From: Pseudomonadota bacterium
GTDB taxonomy: Bacteria > Desulfobacterota > Desulfovibrionia > Desulfovibrionales > Desulfovibrionaceae
Direction of reading: 5' to 3'
Assembly: GCA_023399375.1 (NCBI GenBank)
Contig: JAEWPX010000108.1
Location: forward strand, 1 to 20,742
DNA: 20,742 bases
Made by a program: the position numbers and the translations under genes. Position 1 is the first letter of the stretch; the number at the start of each line of letters is the position of its first letter. The notes beneath the pieces were generated by a model that did not search any database, had not been told where the DNA came from, and saw only the letters and a program-made list of their open reading frames with translations. Below, in pieces: positions 13,737-20,742 of this stretch.

Positions 13737-15241
13737 ACGCGCGTGAAGCCTACGCCAGCCTCGTCGCACACGGCCGGGAAAGCGCCGACCTCGCCTCGGC
13801 CCTGAGCCTGCTTTCCTGGGACCAGCAGGTCATGCTCCCCCCGGCCGCCCATCCGGGCCGGGCCGCGCAGATCGGAGCGCTGACCGCCGTGCTCCACCGC
13901 CGCGCCACGGACCCGCGCATCGGCGAATGGCTCGCCGCCTGCGAAGGCTCGCCCCTGACGCGCGACGCGACCACGCCCGAGGCGGCCAACCTCCGCGAAT
14001 GGCGACGCGACTACGACCTGTCCGTCAAGATTCCCGAGGAACTGGCCGTGGCCCTGGCCCAGGCCGCGAGCGCCGGACAGCGAGCCTGGGAAGTCGCACG
14101 GAAAGAAAACGATTTCAAAGCGTTCACGCCGTACCTTCAAGAACTGCTTGAACTTTCGAGACGCAAGGCCGAAGCCCTCGGCTACGCCACGCAAGCCTAC
14201 GACGCCCTGCTCGACGGCTTCGAGCCCGGCGAAACGGTGGCCGCCGTCGCCCCGATTCTGGCCGAACTGCGCGACGCCAGCCGCGAGCTCATCGCAAAGG
14301 CCAAGGAAGCCCCACAGCCCCGCGACCTGCCGCAAGGCCCCTACCCCCTCGCGGCGCAGCAGGCCTTTCTCGGCGAAATCACGCGCCTGCTCGGCCTGCC
14401 GCCCGAGGCCTCGCGCCTGGACGTCTCGGCACATCCCTTTTCCACCCTGATCGGCCCGCAGGATGCGCGCATCACCGTGCGCTACGACGCGACGGACTTC
14501 ACCAAGGCCCTGTTCGGGGCCGTGCACGAGACCGGGCACAGCCTCTACAGCCTGGGCCACGACTGCGGCGACGCCCGCCACGGCACGCCCATGGCCGAAT
14601 ACGTCTCCCTGGCCGTGCACGAATCCCAGTCGCGGTTGTGGGAAAACCAGGTCGCCCGCTCGCTGCCCTTCTGGGAGCACGTGCTGCCCCTGGCCGCGAA
14701 ACATTTTCCGGAGTTGGCCGGGCGCGCGCCCCGAGACGTCTTCGCCGCCGTGGGCGCGATCCGGCCGGGGCTCATCCGCGTGGACGCCGACGAGACGACC
14801 TACAACCCGCACATCGTGCTGCGCTTCGAGCTGGAGCTGGCCCTTGTGCGCGGTGACCTAGCCGTGGCCGACCTGCCCGGGGCTTGGAACGAAAAATCCC
14901 GGGACATTCTCGGCATCGTTCCGCCAAACGACGCCGCCGGCTGCCTGCAGGACGTGCACTGGGCCACGGGTGCGTTCGGCTATTTTCCCACCTACAGCCT
15001 GGGCAACGTCTACGCAGCCTGCCTGTTCGAGGCGGCGCGCGCCGCCCTGCCCGGACTCGACGCGGCCATGGCGCGGGGCGATTTCGCCCCCCTTCTTTCC
15101 TGGCTGCGGACCAACATCCACGAAAAAGGCCGGTTGCTGCGCCCCCGCGACCTCGTCGCCGCGGCCACGGGCCAGACGCCCACGGCGGGGCCGCTCATCC
15201 GCCACCTCAAAGCCAAGGCGCAAGCCATTTACGGCTTCTGA
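13733..15241 (+). CDS. M32 family metallocarboxypeptidase (carboxypeptidase Taq type)
   Basis: A 502-residue zinc or cobalt carboxypeptidase removing C-terminal amino acids from peptides, at the standard family length of about 500. The active site HETGH is at residues 265-269, and the third metal ligand lies in HESQSR (E297). The family's ADETTYNPHIVLRF and the late VHWATGAFGYFPTYSLGN segments are present. No signal peptide is seen, so it should act in the cytoplasm. The start is GTG at 13733, overlapping the lipoprotein stop (GTGA), with GGAG nine bases upstream. Recycling of peptides is the likely role. Confidence 0.93.
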   Translation: MNAREAYASLVAHGRESADLASALSLLSWDQQVMLPPAAHPGRAAQIGALTAVLHRRATDPRIGEWLAACEGSPLTRDATTPEAANLREWRRDYDLSVKIPEELAVALAQAASAGQRAWEVARKENDFKAFTPYLQELLELSRRKAEALGYATQAYDALLDGFEPGETVAAVAPILAELRDASRELIAKAKEAPQPRDLPQGPYPLAAQQAFLGEITRLLGLPPEASRLDVSAHPFSTLIGPQDARITVRYDATDFTKALFGAVHETGHSLYSLGHDCGDARHGTPMAEYVSLAVHESQSRLWENQVARSLPFWEHVLPLAAKHFPELAGRAPRDVFAAVGAIRPGLIRVDADETTYNPHIVLRFELELALVRGDLAVADLPGAWNEKSRDILGIVPPNDAAGCLQDVHWATGAFGYFPTYSLGNVYAACLFEAARAALPGLDAAMARGDFAPLLSWLRTNIHEKGRLLRPRDLVAAATGQTPTAGPLIRHLKAKAQAIYGF

Positions 15242-15374
15242 TCCCCTCCCGCCGGGGCGCGCGCCGCACGGTCGCCGCGCCCCGGACCGGCTGCCCCGCA
15301 TCCCGGCATTTCCTTAAAATGCGGCAATCCTGACAGGATCATCCTTGCCCCCAATCCTGTTTACGTTTATCAAA

Positions 15375-15403
15375 CGCCTCGTTTCATTCTGTGAAACGAG
15401 GCG
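15375..15403. other. Perfect 12-bp stem-loop
   Basis: CGCCTCGTTTCA (15375-15386), five-base loop TTCTG, TGAAACGAGGCG (15392-15403). No T-run follows on either strand, so it is not a standard intrinsic terminator. It lies about 134 bases after the M32 stop and 202 before the next start. Confidence 0.6.
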
Positions 15404-15516
15404 GGAGCGCTGGGGGAGCGCCTCCGGCCCCTGCTTCCCGCACAGGGGGGCACCTTCTCAATTTCCAGTGCAATACCGGAATATTGCCAGCCTGAGCCGG
15501 GAGTTGTACCGGCTTG

Positions 15517-15532
15517 TGGCATGGATCATGCT
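15517..15532 (+). promoter_or_regulatory. Possible sigma-54 promoter
   Basis: TGGCATGGATCATGCT matches the -24/-12 pattern (TGGCACG-N4-TTGCW) with the invariant GG and GC separated by ten bases and two mismatches. It is 72 bases upstream of the D-Ala-D-Ala carboxypeptidase start. No enhancer site was identified. Confidence 0.35.
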
Positions 15533-15604
15533 GCCCTAGGCGCGCGTTGGGGGACGCTTTTTTCGCCACGGGTTTCGTATCACTTTTTCAAACGGGGAGA
15601 ACGC

Positions 15605-16714
15605 ATGCGACGCGTATTGTTTCTGGCTATCGTCCTGTGCCTGCTCGGGCCCAAAACGGCCCTGCCGGCCAAGAATTCCGGGAAACTGGCCGTCAAGGCG
15701 GCCATGGTGACCGAATACGGCTCCGGCCGCGTGCTCTACAGCCAGGACGAGGACAAACGCATCGCCCCGGCCTCGGTGACCAAGGTCATGACCATGTACC
15801 TGGTCTTCGATCTCGTCTCCTCCGGCCAGGCCAGCTTTTCCGACAAGGTGAAAGTGAGCCGCCGCGCCGACGCCACGGGCGGGTCCACCATGAACCTGCG
15901 CGCCGGCGAAGTCGTGACCCTCGACGAACTCATGCGCGGCATGGCCGTGGCTTCGGGCAACGACGCCGCCGTGGCCGTGGCCGAGCACTTCGGCGGCGTG
16001 CCGCAGTGGGTCGACCGCATGAACCGCAAGGCCCGCGAACTGGGCATGACCAGCACCACCTTCAAGACCCCCAACGGCCTGCCCGCCCCGGGGCAGCTGA
16101 CCACCGCCCGCGACCTCATGAAACTTGCCACCAGCTACCTGCGCCACTATCCGCAGGCCCTGCGCTACCACTCCACCACGGAGATCAACCATTGCGGCGC
16201 GGTCCACGGCAACACCAACCGCCTGCTCGGCGTGTGCGAGGGCGTGGACGGCATCAAGACCGGCTACGTGGGTTCGAGCGGCTACAACATCATCGCCACG
16301 GCCAAGCGCGGCGGCACCCGCATCATCGCTGTGATCCTCGGCGGGCGCACCAAGCAGGTGCGCAACCGCGAAACCGAACGCATCCTGAACGCCTCCTTCT
16401 CCGGCGCAGTCAGCACCATGCTCGCCGCCACCGACCGCCCGGCCCCCGACGACGACACCCCCGTCCCGGCGAAGATCAGACACGGCAAATCCGGCCGGCA
16501 CCACACCAAGGTCCTGCGCGTGGCCGACTCCGACCACCGCTCCAAGATCAGCGCCAAACGCGGCGCTTCCGCCCGCATCGACGCCCACGACGCCAAAGTG
16601 AAGTCCTCCCGCCACGCCAAGGGCAAGACCAAGGCCACGGCGGAAAAGTCCGGCAAATCCTCTTCCCGGTCCAAGTCCAAGACCCACAAGAAGGCAGCCG
16701 CTTCCGGCCGTTAG
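15605..16714 (+). CDS. D-alanyl-D-alanine carboxypeptidase (S11 family) with basic C-terminal tail
   Basis: Exported penicillin-binding protein of the DacA/DacF group, 369 residues, that trims the terminal D-Ala from peptidoglycan stem peptides. The signal peptide covers about 1-22. The three catalytic motifs are present: SVTK (S57, K60), SGN (117-119) and KTG (218-220). The catalytic domain ends near 265. In place of the usual C-terminal beta domain and membrane-binding helix there is a tail of about 90 residues rich in Lys, Ser, His and Arg, ending KTHKKAAASGR. Electrostatic binding to the cell wall or outer membrane is an inference. The start is ATG at 15605 with GGGGAG upstream. Confidence 0.93.
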   Translation: MRRVLFLAIVLCLLGPKTALPAKNSGKLAVKAAMVTEYGSGRVLYSQDEDKRIAPASVTKVMTMYLVFDLVSSGQASFSDKVKVSRRADATGGSTMNLRAGEVVTLDELMRGMAVASGNDAAVAVAEHFGGVPQWVDRMNRKARELGMTSTTFKTPNGLPAPGQLTTARDLMKLATSYLRHYPQALRYHSTTEINHCGAVHGNTNRLLGVCEGVDGIKTGYVGSSGYNIIATAKRGGTRIIAVILGGRTKQVRNRETERILNASFSGAVSTMLAATDRPAPDDDTPVPAKIRHGKSGRHHTKVLRVADSDHRSKISAKRGASARIDAHDAKVKSSRHAKGKTKATAEKSGKSSSRSKSKTHKKAAASGR

Positions 16715-17084
16715 CGCCGTAACGTCACGCTCGTCCTCCCTGGCCACACCTGGGCACGACGGGCAATTCGCGCCGCGTTCCCCCGCCTCTTCGCCGCTCC
16801 CCGGATCGCCCCGGGAAGCGGCAAGGACAGTCGCCGCCGGCCGCCTCTTGCGTGCCCGTTCCACCCGCCCAACCAACGCGGAAGGCGCTGTCCGGGACGC
16901 CCGTCCCCTGTCGCAGCGGCGTAACGCCGCGCCCCCAAACGCAACAGCATTGTTGCGCCTGCGCATACTCACATGCGACCATGCAATTCCGTGACAGCAC
17001 AACAAAAATTCTGACAGCATTGACCTGAAAGAATCCTGGCGGGTACGGTTGCGTATTCCTCCAACCTCCAACCAGGAGACGCCC
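16715..17084. promoter_or_regulatory. Intergenic and control region upstream of mop
   Basis: 370 bases without a gene. Near the mop end are a perfect palindrome GCGGCGT-A-ACGCCGC (16916-16930), a hairpin CGCAACA-GCAT-TGTTGCG (16940-16957), the direct repeat TGACAGCA at 16992-16999 and 17012-17019 (20-base period), and a possible promoter TTGACC (17020-17025), 18 bases, TACGGT (17044-17049). The rest is featureless. The layout suggests regulated mop expression; no TTACG array like that near tunR is present. Confidence 0.4.
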
Positions 17085-17294
17085 ATGAAAGTCAGCGCGA
17101 GAAACATCATCCCCGGCAAGATCAAATCCATCACCAACGGCATGGTCAGCAGCGAAGTGGTCATCGAGATCGCGCCGGGCGTGGCCATCACCTCGGTCAT
17201 CACCAAACACTCCGTCGAAGACATGGGCCTCAAGGAAGGCGAAGCGGTCAAGGCCATGGTCAAGGCCTCGAGCGTGATGCTCGTCACGGACTAG
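17085..17294 (+). CDS. Mop/TOBE-domain molybdate- or tungstate-binding protein (molbindin)
   Basis: A 69-residue single Mop domain, the standard molbindin length. Such proteins assemble into hexamers that bind several molybdate or tungstate ions in the cytoplasm as a buffer. MKVSARNIIPGKI at the N-terminus and SVEDMGLKEGEAVKAMVKASSVML at the C-terminus are textbook. Its N-terminus closely resembles both Mop domains of the tunR product (KTSARN, RTSARN), suggesting a shared origin. The start is ATG at 17085, six bases after AGGAG. It is a single-gene unit ended by a hairpin terminator. Confidence 0.95.
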   Translation: MKVSARNIIPGKIKSITNGMVSSEVVIEIAPGVAITSVITKHSVEDMGLKEGEAVKAMVKASSVMLVTD

Positions 17295-17330
17295 CTTCTC
17301 CGCGGCAGGACTCGGTTCGCCATACGCCAG

Positions 17331-17372
17331 CGCCGGCCATGTCCCGCTGCCTCGGGGCCTGGCCGGCGTTTT
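17331..17372 (+). terminator. Rho-independent terminator after mop
   Basis: Arms CGCCGGCCA (17331-17339) and TGGCCGGCG (17360-17368) with a 20-base loop, followed by TTTT. It begins 37 bases after the mop stop. Confidence 0.85.
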
Positions 17373-17457
17373 CGTTTCGAGGCGCCCCTGCTCCCTTGCA
17401 AGCACGCCTGCGCGGATGGCATTGTCGCCCTGCCATATCCGGCAAAAGGATGACGCC

Positions 17458-18525
17458 ATGCGCTACGCCGCCCTGGTTGCACTATGTCTTGCCGCGAGCC
17501 TCGCGCCCAGCGCGGGATTATGCGGTTCGCGCGCCGTGTTCGACGCCGTCGTCGACGCCGCGACCCGGCGTGTCGATCCGGCGGAAAAGAAATCCGGCCG
17601 CGTGACCGCCCCGGACCGTTCGCCGCCAGAAACCGTCGCGTCCCCGGAACTGCCGCCCCTGCTGCCGGCCCTGGCCGGCTCCATCCGGCGCGTGGATACG
17701 CACGGGGAAAAGCTCGTCGCCCTGACCTTCGACTTGTGCGAGCTGGCCGACCAGGTTTCCGGCTACGACGGGGCGGTGGTGGAAGCCTTGCGCGCGGCCG
17801 GGGCCAAGGCCACCTTTTTCGCGGGCGGCAAATGGATGCGTTCCCACCCCAAACGGGCCATGGAGCTCATGGCCGATCCGCTCTTCGAAGTCGGCAGCCA
17901 CGCCTGGACCCACGGCAACTTCGGCCGCCTGGACGATGCGGCCATGCGCCGGGAAATCGTCTGGGCGCAAGCCGAATACGCCCTGCTGCGGGAAAAGCTT
18001 GTGCGTCTGGCCCAGGAAAAAGGCGTCTCGCAGGCGGCACTCGCCGCCATCCCGGCCGTGCCCACGGTCTTCCGCTTCCCGTACGGCCGCTGCCGCCCCG
18101 AGGCCCTGTCGCTGCTTGCCGCCATGGGCATCAAGGCCGTGCAATGGAGCCTGACCACGGGCGATCCGGACCCCGCGTCCACGCCCGCGCGCATCGTGGA
18201 CACGGTGCTCGCGCGCATCCGCCCCGGCGACATCGTCATCGGCCACGCCAACGGCAACGGCCACGGCACGGGCGAGGCCCTGCCGCGGCTGCTGACGGAA
18301 CTTTCCAGGAAGGGCTACCGCTTCGTGACGGTCAGCGAACTGCTCGCCGCCGGGCGTCCCGTGACCGCCTCGGACTGCTACGATTCCCATCCCGGCGACA
18401 CGGCCCGCTACGACGCCGTCTTCGGCGACGGCACCCTGCACCCGCGAAGAGCGAAGGGACAAAAGGGAACGTCAGGGGAAACGCCTCCGGCGGCCAAAGG
18501 GCTGTCGCCCTCTGGACTCCCTTAA
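17458..18525 (+). CDS. Exported polysaccharide deacetylase (NodB-type)
   Basis: A 355-residue exported deacetylase of the carbohydrate esterase 4 fold, with a signal peptide (about 1-22). Motif 1 is LTFDLCE rather than TFDDGP: the catalytic-base Asp (D92) is kept but the usual second, metal-binding Asp is Leu. I recall the DLCE form as a recurrent subfamily variant. Motif 2 is HAWTH (H148, H152), motif 3 is RFPYGR (206-211), and IGHANGNGHGTG is the late His motif. The start is ATG at 17458, seven bases after AAGGA. The last 15 or so residues (from TPPAAKGLSPSGLP) are encoded by a dispersed repeat, so the native stop has probably been lost. Substrate likely an N-acetylated glycan. Confidence 0.92.
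   Translation: MRYAALVALCLAASLAPSAGLCGSRAVFDAVVDAATRRVDPAEKKSGRVTAPDRSPPETVASPELPPLLPALAGSIRRVDTHGEKLVALTFDLCELADQVSGYDGAVVEALRAAGAKATFFAGGKWMRSHPKRAMELMADPLFEVGSHAWTHGNFGRLDDAAMRREIVWAQAEYALLREKLVRLAQEKGVSQAALAAIPAVPTVFRFPYGRCRPEALSLLAAMGIKAVQWSLTTGDPDPASTPARIVDTVLARIRPGDIVIGHANGNGHGTGEALPRLLTELSRKGYRFVTVSELLAAGRPVTASDCYDSHPGDTARYDAVFGDGTLHPRRAKGQKGTSGETPPAAKGLSPSGLP
18479..18522 (+). repeat. Dispersed hairpin repeat, copy C (divergent stem)
   Basis: Shares GCCTCCGGCGGCC with the other copies, but the hairpin arms are CCAAAGGGC/GCCCTCTGG around TGTC, different from the CCAGGAGGGG arms yet still largely complementary. It encodes the end of the polysaccharide deacetylase, which stops just after it, and faces copy D about 57 bases downstream. 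Confidence 0.75.
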
Positions 18526-18578
18526 TGGTTGCAGCACATTATCATGCCGCATCGACAGCACGCGGATATTCCCCACAT

Positions 18579-18639
18579 CCCCCTTTCGGGGTGGTCCAGG
18601 AGGGGCCCTTGGCCCCTCCTGGCCGCCGGAGGCATCTCC
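18579..18639 (-). repeat. Dispersed GC-rich hairpin repeat, copy D
   Basis: Minus-strand copy with 12-base arms CCAGGAGGGGCC/GGCCCCTCCTGG around a three-base loop and a second hairpin with a GAAA loop between C and G runs (minus strand). With copy C it makes a head-to-head pair between two convergent genes. Confidence 0.85.
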
Positions 18640-18648
18640 CCTTCATTT

Positions 18649-19107
18649 CTACTTGCCCGCTTCGGGCGCGGCATCCCGACGATAATGGGTGATGGAAGCG
18701 ACTTTGGAATCCTTGCCCGCTTCGAGGTATTTGACGACCATGGTGTTCTTGCCGGTCACCTGGCCGATGTACGTGCCGTCGTCGTCGGCCATGTAGATCT
18801 TGTGGCCGTCGAGCACGCCAACCACGGTTTCCTTGGCCTTGGCCGAAGCTTTGGTGCCGGAGAAATTCGGGCCGTCCTGCTTGTCGATAGTCAGCGTCCA
18901 GTCCACGTGCAGGAATTTCGGCGCGTCGGACGCATCGGTATGGCCGAGTTTGCCCATGGCCACGGAGTCCGAGGCTCCTTTCCAGACGCCGGTGACGTCG
19001 GGGACGTCCTTTTCCTTCTTTTCCTTGTGCTCCCTGGCCAGCGCCGGTACGGCAACCAGGATGCAGCAGGCGAGGCAGGCGACAAGCGCAGTGCGAAAGC
19101 GGATCAT
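18649..19107 (-). CDS. Small exported protein of unknown function
   Basis: A 152-residue exported protein with a signal peptide ending near ALA (residue 24), then a charged HKEKKEK stretch and a beta-rich region from DVTGVWKG to ASITHYRRD. The VTGVWKG opening and alternating strands (LHVDWTLTI, GVLDGHKIYM, GTYIGQVTG) suggest a small beta-barrel of lipocalin- or avidin-like shape, but I cannot assign a family. The start is ATG at 19107, six bases after GGAGG; the frame opens upstream but without another ribosome site. It is divergent from the HerA-like ATPase gene, 124 bases away. Confidence 0.78.
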   Translation of the reverse strand: MIRFRTALVACLACCILVAVPALAREHKEKKEKDVPDVTGVWKGASDSVAMGKLGHTDASDAPKFLHVDWTLTIDKQDGPNFSGTKASAKAKETVVGVLDGHKIYMADDDGTYIGQVTGKNTMVVKYLEAGKDSKVASITHYRRDAAPEAGK

Positions 19108-19231
19108 AGGAACCCTCCGTTGCTCGGGTTGGGGACCGGCCCCGGAATCGGATGCGCCGCATGCGCCCCGCCGGGATTCGGACCTGCGTGATGTGGCAAC
19201 TTCAGACAAGTCTTAGAAAAAAGGATGCGCC

Positions 19232-20674
19232 ATGACAACAACCGCACAACCGATCCTCGTCGCCCGGGGCGATACGGACTGCCTGCTACTGCCGGCCATG
19301 GCCAACCGCCACGGGCTGGTCGCCGGGGCCACGGGCACGGGCAAGACCGTCACGCTGCGCGTGCTGGCCGAGGCGTTTTCCGCCATGGGTGTTCCGGTTT
19401 TCCTGGCCGACGTCAAAGGCGACCTGTCGGGCATGGCCGCGCCGGGGGGCGACAATCCCAAGATCGCGGCCCGGGCGAAGGAGCTCGGCCTGACTCTTGC
19501 CCCAAGCGCCTGCCCCGTGGCCTTCTGGGATGTGTTCGGCCGGGAAGGGCATCCGCTTCGGGCCACGGTCTCGGAGCTCGGGCCGCTGCTTTTTTCGCGC
19601 CTGCTCGGGCTCAACGACACCCAGGCCGGGGTGCTCGAAATCGTCTTCCGCGTGGCCGACGACGCGGGCATGCTGCTGCTCGACCTCAAGGACCTGCGCG
19701 CCATGACCGCGTATGTCGGCGACAACGCGGCAACGTACCGCACGCGCTACGGCAACGTCTCCGCGGCCTCGGTCGGGGCCATCCAGCGGGCGCTTCTTTC
19801 CCTGGAAGGCCAGGGCGGCGAGGCCTTTTTCGGCGAACCGGCCCTCGATCCCGACGATCTGCTCCAGACCGACGCCTCGGGACGGGGTGTGGTCAACATC
19901 CTCTGCGCGCGCACGCTCTTCGCCTCGCCCAAGGTCTACGCCGTCATGCTCCTGTGGCTCCTGGCCGAGCTTTTCGAGCGCCTGCCCGAGGTGGGCGACC
20001 CGGACAAGCCCAAGCTCGTCTTTTTCTTCGACGAGGCGCATCTGCTCTTCGACGACGCCCCGGCCGCGCTGCTGGAAAAAATCGAACTCACCGTGCGCCT
20101 CATCCGCTCCAAGGGCGTAGGCGTCTATTTCGTCACCCAGTCGCCCCTGGACCTGCCCGATACGGTGCTCGGCCAGCTCGGCAACCGCGTGCAGCATGCG
20201 CTGCGCGCCTTTTCCCCGCGCGACCAGAAGACCGTGGCCGCCGCGGCCGACACGTTCCGGCCCAATCCGAAGCTCGACGCCAAGGCGGCGCTGACGGCGC
20301 TCGGCGTCGGCGAGGCGCTGGTCTCCTGCCTCGACGCGCGCGGTGAGCCAAGCGTGGTGCAGCGCGCCCTGGTCGTGCCGCCGGCAAGCCGCATGCTGCC
20401 CCTAAGCGACGCCGAACGCGAGGCCATGGTACGCGCCTCGCCCCTTTACGGGCACTACGAGCAGGCCATCGACCGGGATTCGGCCTTCGAGATGCTCAAG
20501 TCCCGCGCCGAGGCCCGGGAAACGCAAGCCGCGCCCCAAAAGGAAAAACCGTCCCAGGCCGAAAAGCTCGTCATCGGCATGGCCCAAAGCGCCCTGCGCT
20601 CCATCGGCACGCAGATCGGCCGCCAGATCGCCCGCGGCGTCCTGGGCGCCCTGTTTGGGGGGCCGAGGCGTTAA
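19232..20674 (+). CDS. DUF853/HerA-like P-loop ATPase (YjgR type)
   Basis: A 480-residue HerA/FtsK-superfamily ATPase of the DUF853 (YjgR) group. Walker A is AGATGTGKT (about 31-39) and Walker B is LVFFFDEAH with D267 and E268; VADVKGDLSGM and FVTQSPLDLPD (sensor region) are typical. HerA-like proteins move DNA or nucleoprotein, but this group's function is unproven. The C-terminus (about 430-480) is Lys/Gln-rich then hydrophobic and Gly-rich, ending GVLGALFGGPRR, perhaps an oligomerisation or membrane-contact segment. The start is ATG at 19232, seven bases after AAGGA. No nuclease (NurA-like) partner is adjacent. A repeat copy follows. Confidence 0.93.
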   Translation: MTTTAQPILVARGDTDCLLLPAMANRHGLVAGATGTGKTVTLRVLAEAFSAMGVPVFLADVKGDLSGMAAPGGDNPKIAARAKELGLTLAPSACPVAFWDVFGREGHPLRATVSELGPLLFSRLLGLNDTQAGVLEIVFRVADDAGMLLLDLKDLRAMTAYVGDNAATYRTRYGNVSAASVGAIQRALLSLEGQGGEAFFGEPALDPDDLLQTDASGRGVVNILCARTLFASPKVYAVMLLWLLAELFERLPEVGDPDKPKLVFFFDEAHLLFDDAPAALLEKIELTVRLIRSKGVGVYFVTQSPLDLPDTVLGQLGNRVQHALRAFSPRDQKTVAAAADTFRPNPKLDAKAALTALGVGEALVSCLDARGEPSVVQRALVVPPASRMLPLSDAEREAMVRASPLYGHYEQAIDRDSAFEMLKSRAEARETQAAPQKEKPSQAEKLVIGMAQSALRSIGTQIGRQIARGVLGALFGGPRR

Positions 20675-20699
20675 GCGGAGAGAGAAAAGATGGGGAAAA

Positions 20700-20742
20700 G
20701 ATGCCTCCGGCGGCCAGGAGGGGCCGAGGGCCCCTCCTGGCC
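20700..20742 (+). repeat. Dispersed GC-rich hairpin repeat, copy E (cut by window end)
   Basis: GATGCCTCCGGCGGCC leads into the longest stem of the set: 14-base perfect arms from GGCCAGGAGGGGCC (20712-20725) to GGCCCCTCCTGGCC (20729-20742) around GAG. The second hairpin, if present, is beyond the window. Confidence 0.85.

Larger units (their letters stand above)
15242..15604. other. Intergenic region between M32 peptidase and dacF-like gene
   Basis: 363 bases without a gene. It contains a 13-base palindrome ATCCTG-A-CAGGAT (15327-15339), a perfect 12-base stem hairpin (15375-15403), a weak decayed match to the dispersed repeat (GCGCCTCCGG and a G-run, about 15417-15458), and a sigma-54-like site at 15517-15532. 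Confidence 0.6.

Noticed and set aside
15375..15403. Intrinsic terminator of the M32 peptidase gene
   Set aside because: The stem is perfect but no T-run follows on either strand.
15417..15458. Sixth copy of the dispersed repeat
   Set aside because: Only GCGCCTCCGG and a G-run match; the paired arms are not preserved, so it is at best a decayed relic.

Overview
The window looks like chromosome from a high-GC sulfate-reducing deltaproteobacterium of the Desulfovibrio type (Desulfovibrio/Solidesulfovibrio-like). The evidence is a gene that matches the TunR family (a XerC/D-like domain fused to two molybdate-binding Mop domains, known from sulfate reducers), strong GC bias, clean Shine-Dalgarno sites, and a dispersed GC-rich hairpin repeat of a kind I associate with these genomes. 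The genus is an inference. I see no tRNA, rRNA, CRISPR array, insertion sequence or phage module.

Layout. 1-138: a copy of the hairpin repeat. 142-813: a lone LolD/MacB-type ABC ATPase. 943-2997: a chemoreceptor whose extracytoplasmic part contains a perfect CZB zinc-ligand pattern. 3008-5267 (minus): an iron-linked cluster, with two FeoA-domain genes behind a perfect Fur box, a terminator, then a C_GCAxxG_C_C-type protein and a tandem DUF1566 protein. 5346-8256 (minus): a tightly overlapped four-gene operon, alpha/beta hydrolase > modC > modA > modB. 8537-9718: the divergent tunR-type regulator, separated from the operon by an AT-rich stretch with a symmetrical TTACG/CGTAA array that is probably its operator. 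9804-9943: a strong terminator and a repeat. 9952-11295 (minus): TrpB2-like enzyme. 11503-12249: a second, canonical ModA without its own permease. 12255-12605 (minus): cupin. 12879-15241: lipoprotein and M32 carboxypeptidase with overlapping stop and start codons. 15605-16714: D-Ala-D-Ala carboxypeptidase with a long basic tail. 17085-17294: stand-alone Mop protein. 17458-18525: polysaccharide deacetylase whose C-terminus runs into a repeat. 18649-19107 (minus): small exported protein. 19232-20674: HerA/DUF853-type ATPase. 20700-20742: another repeat copy.

How it fits together. The main theme is molybdate/tungstate homeostasis: one transporter (modC-modA-modB), a spare ModA-type binding protein, a TunR-type sensor-regulator and a free Mop protein, all within 12 kb. 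The most novel-looking points are a possible internal start inside tunR that would release a free two-Mop protein, an alpha/beta hydrolase translationally coupled to modC, a modB that begins in frame just after the modA stop codon, the extracytoplasmic CZB chemoreceptor, a Fur-controlled FeoA pair lacking FeoB, and covarying hairpins in the dispersed repeat.
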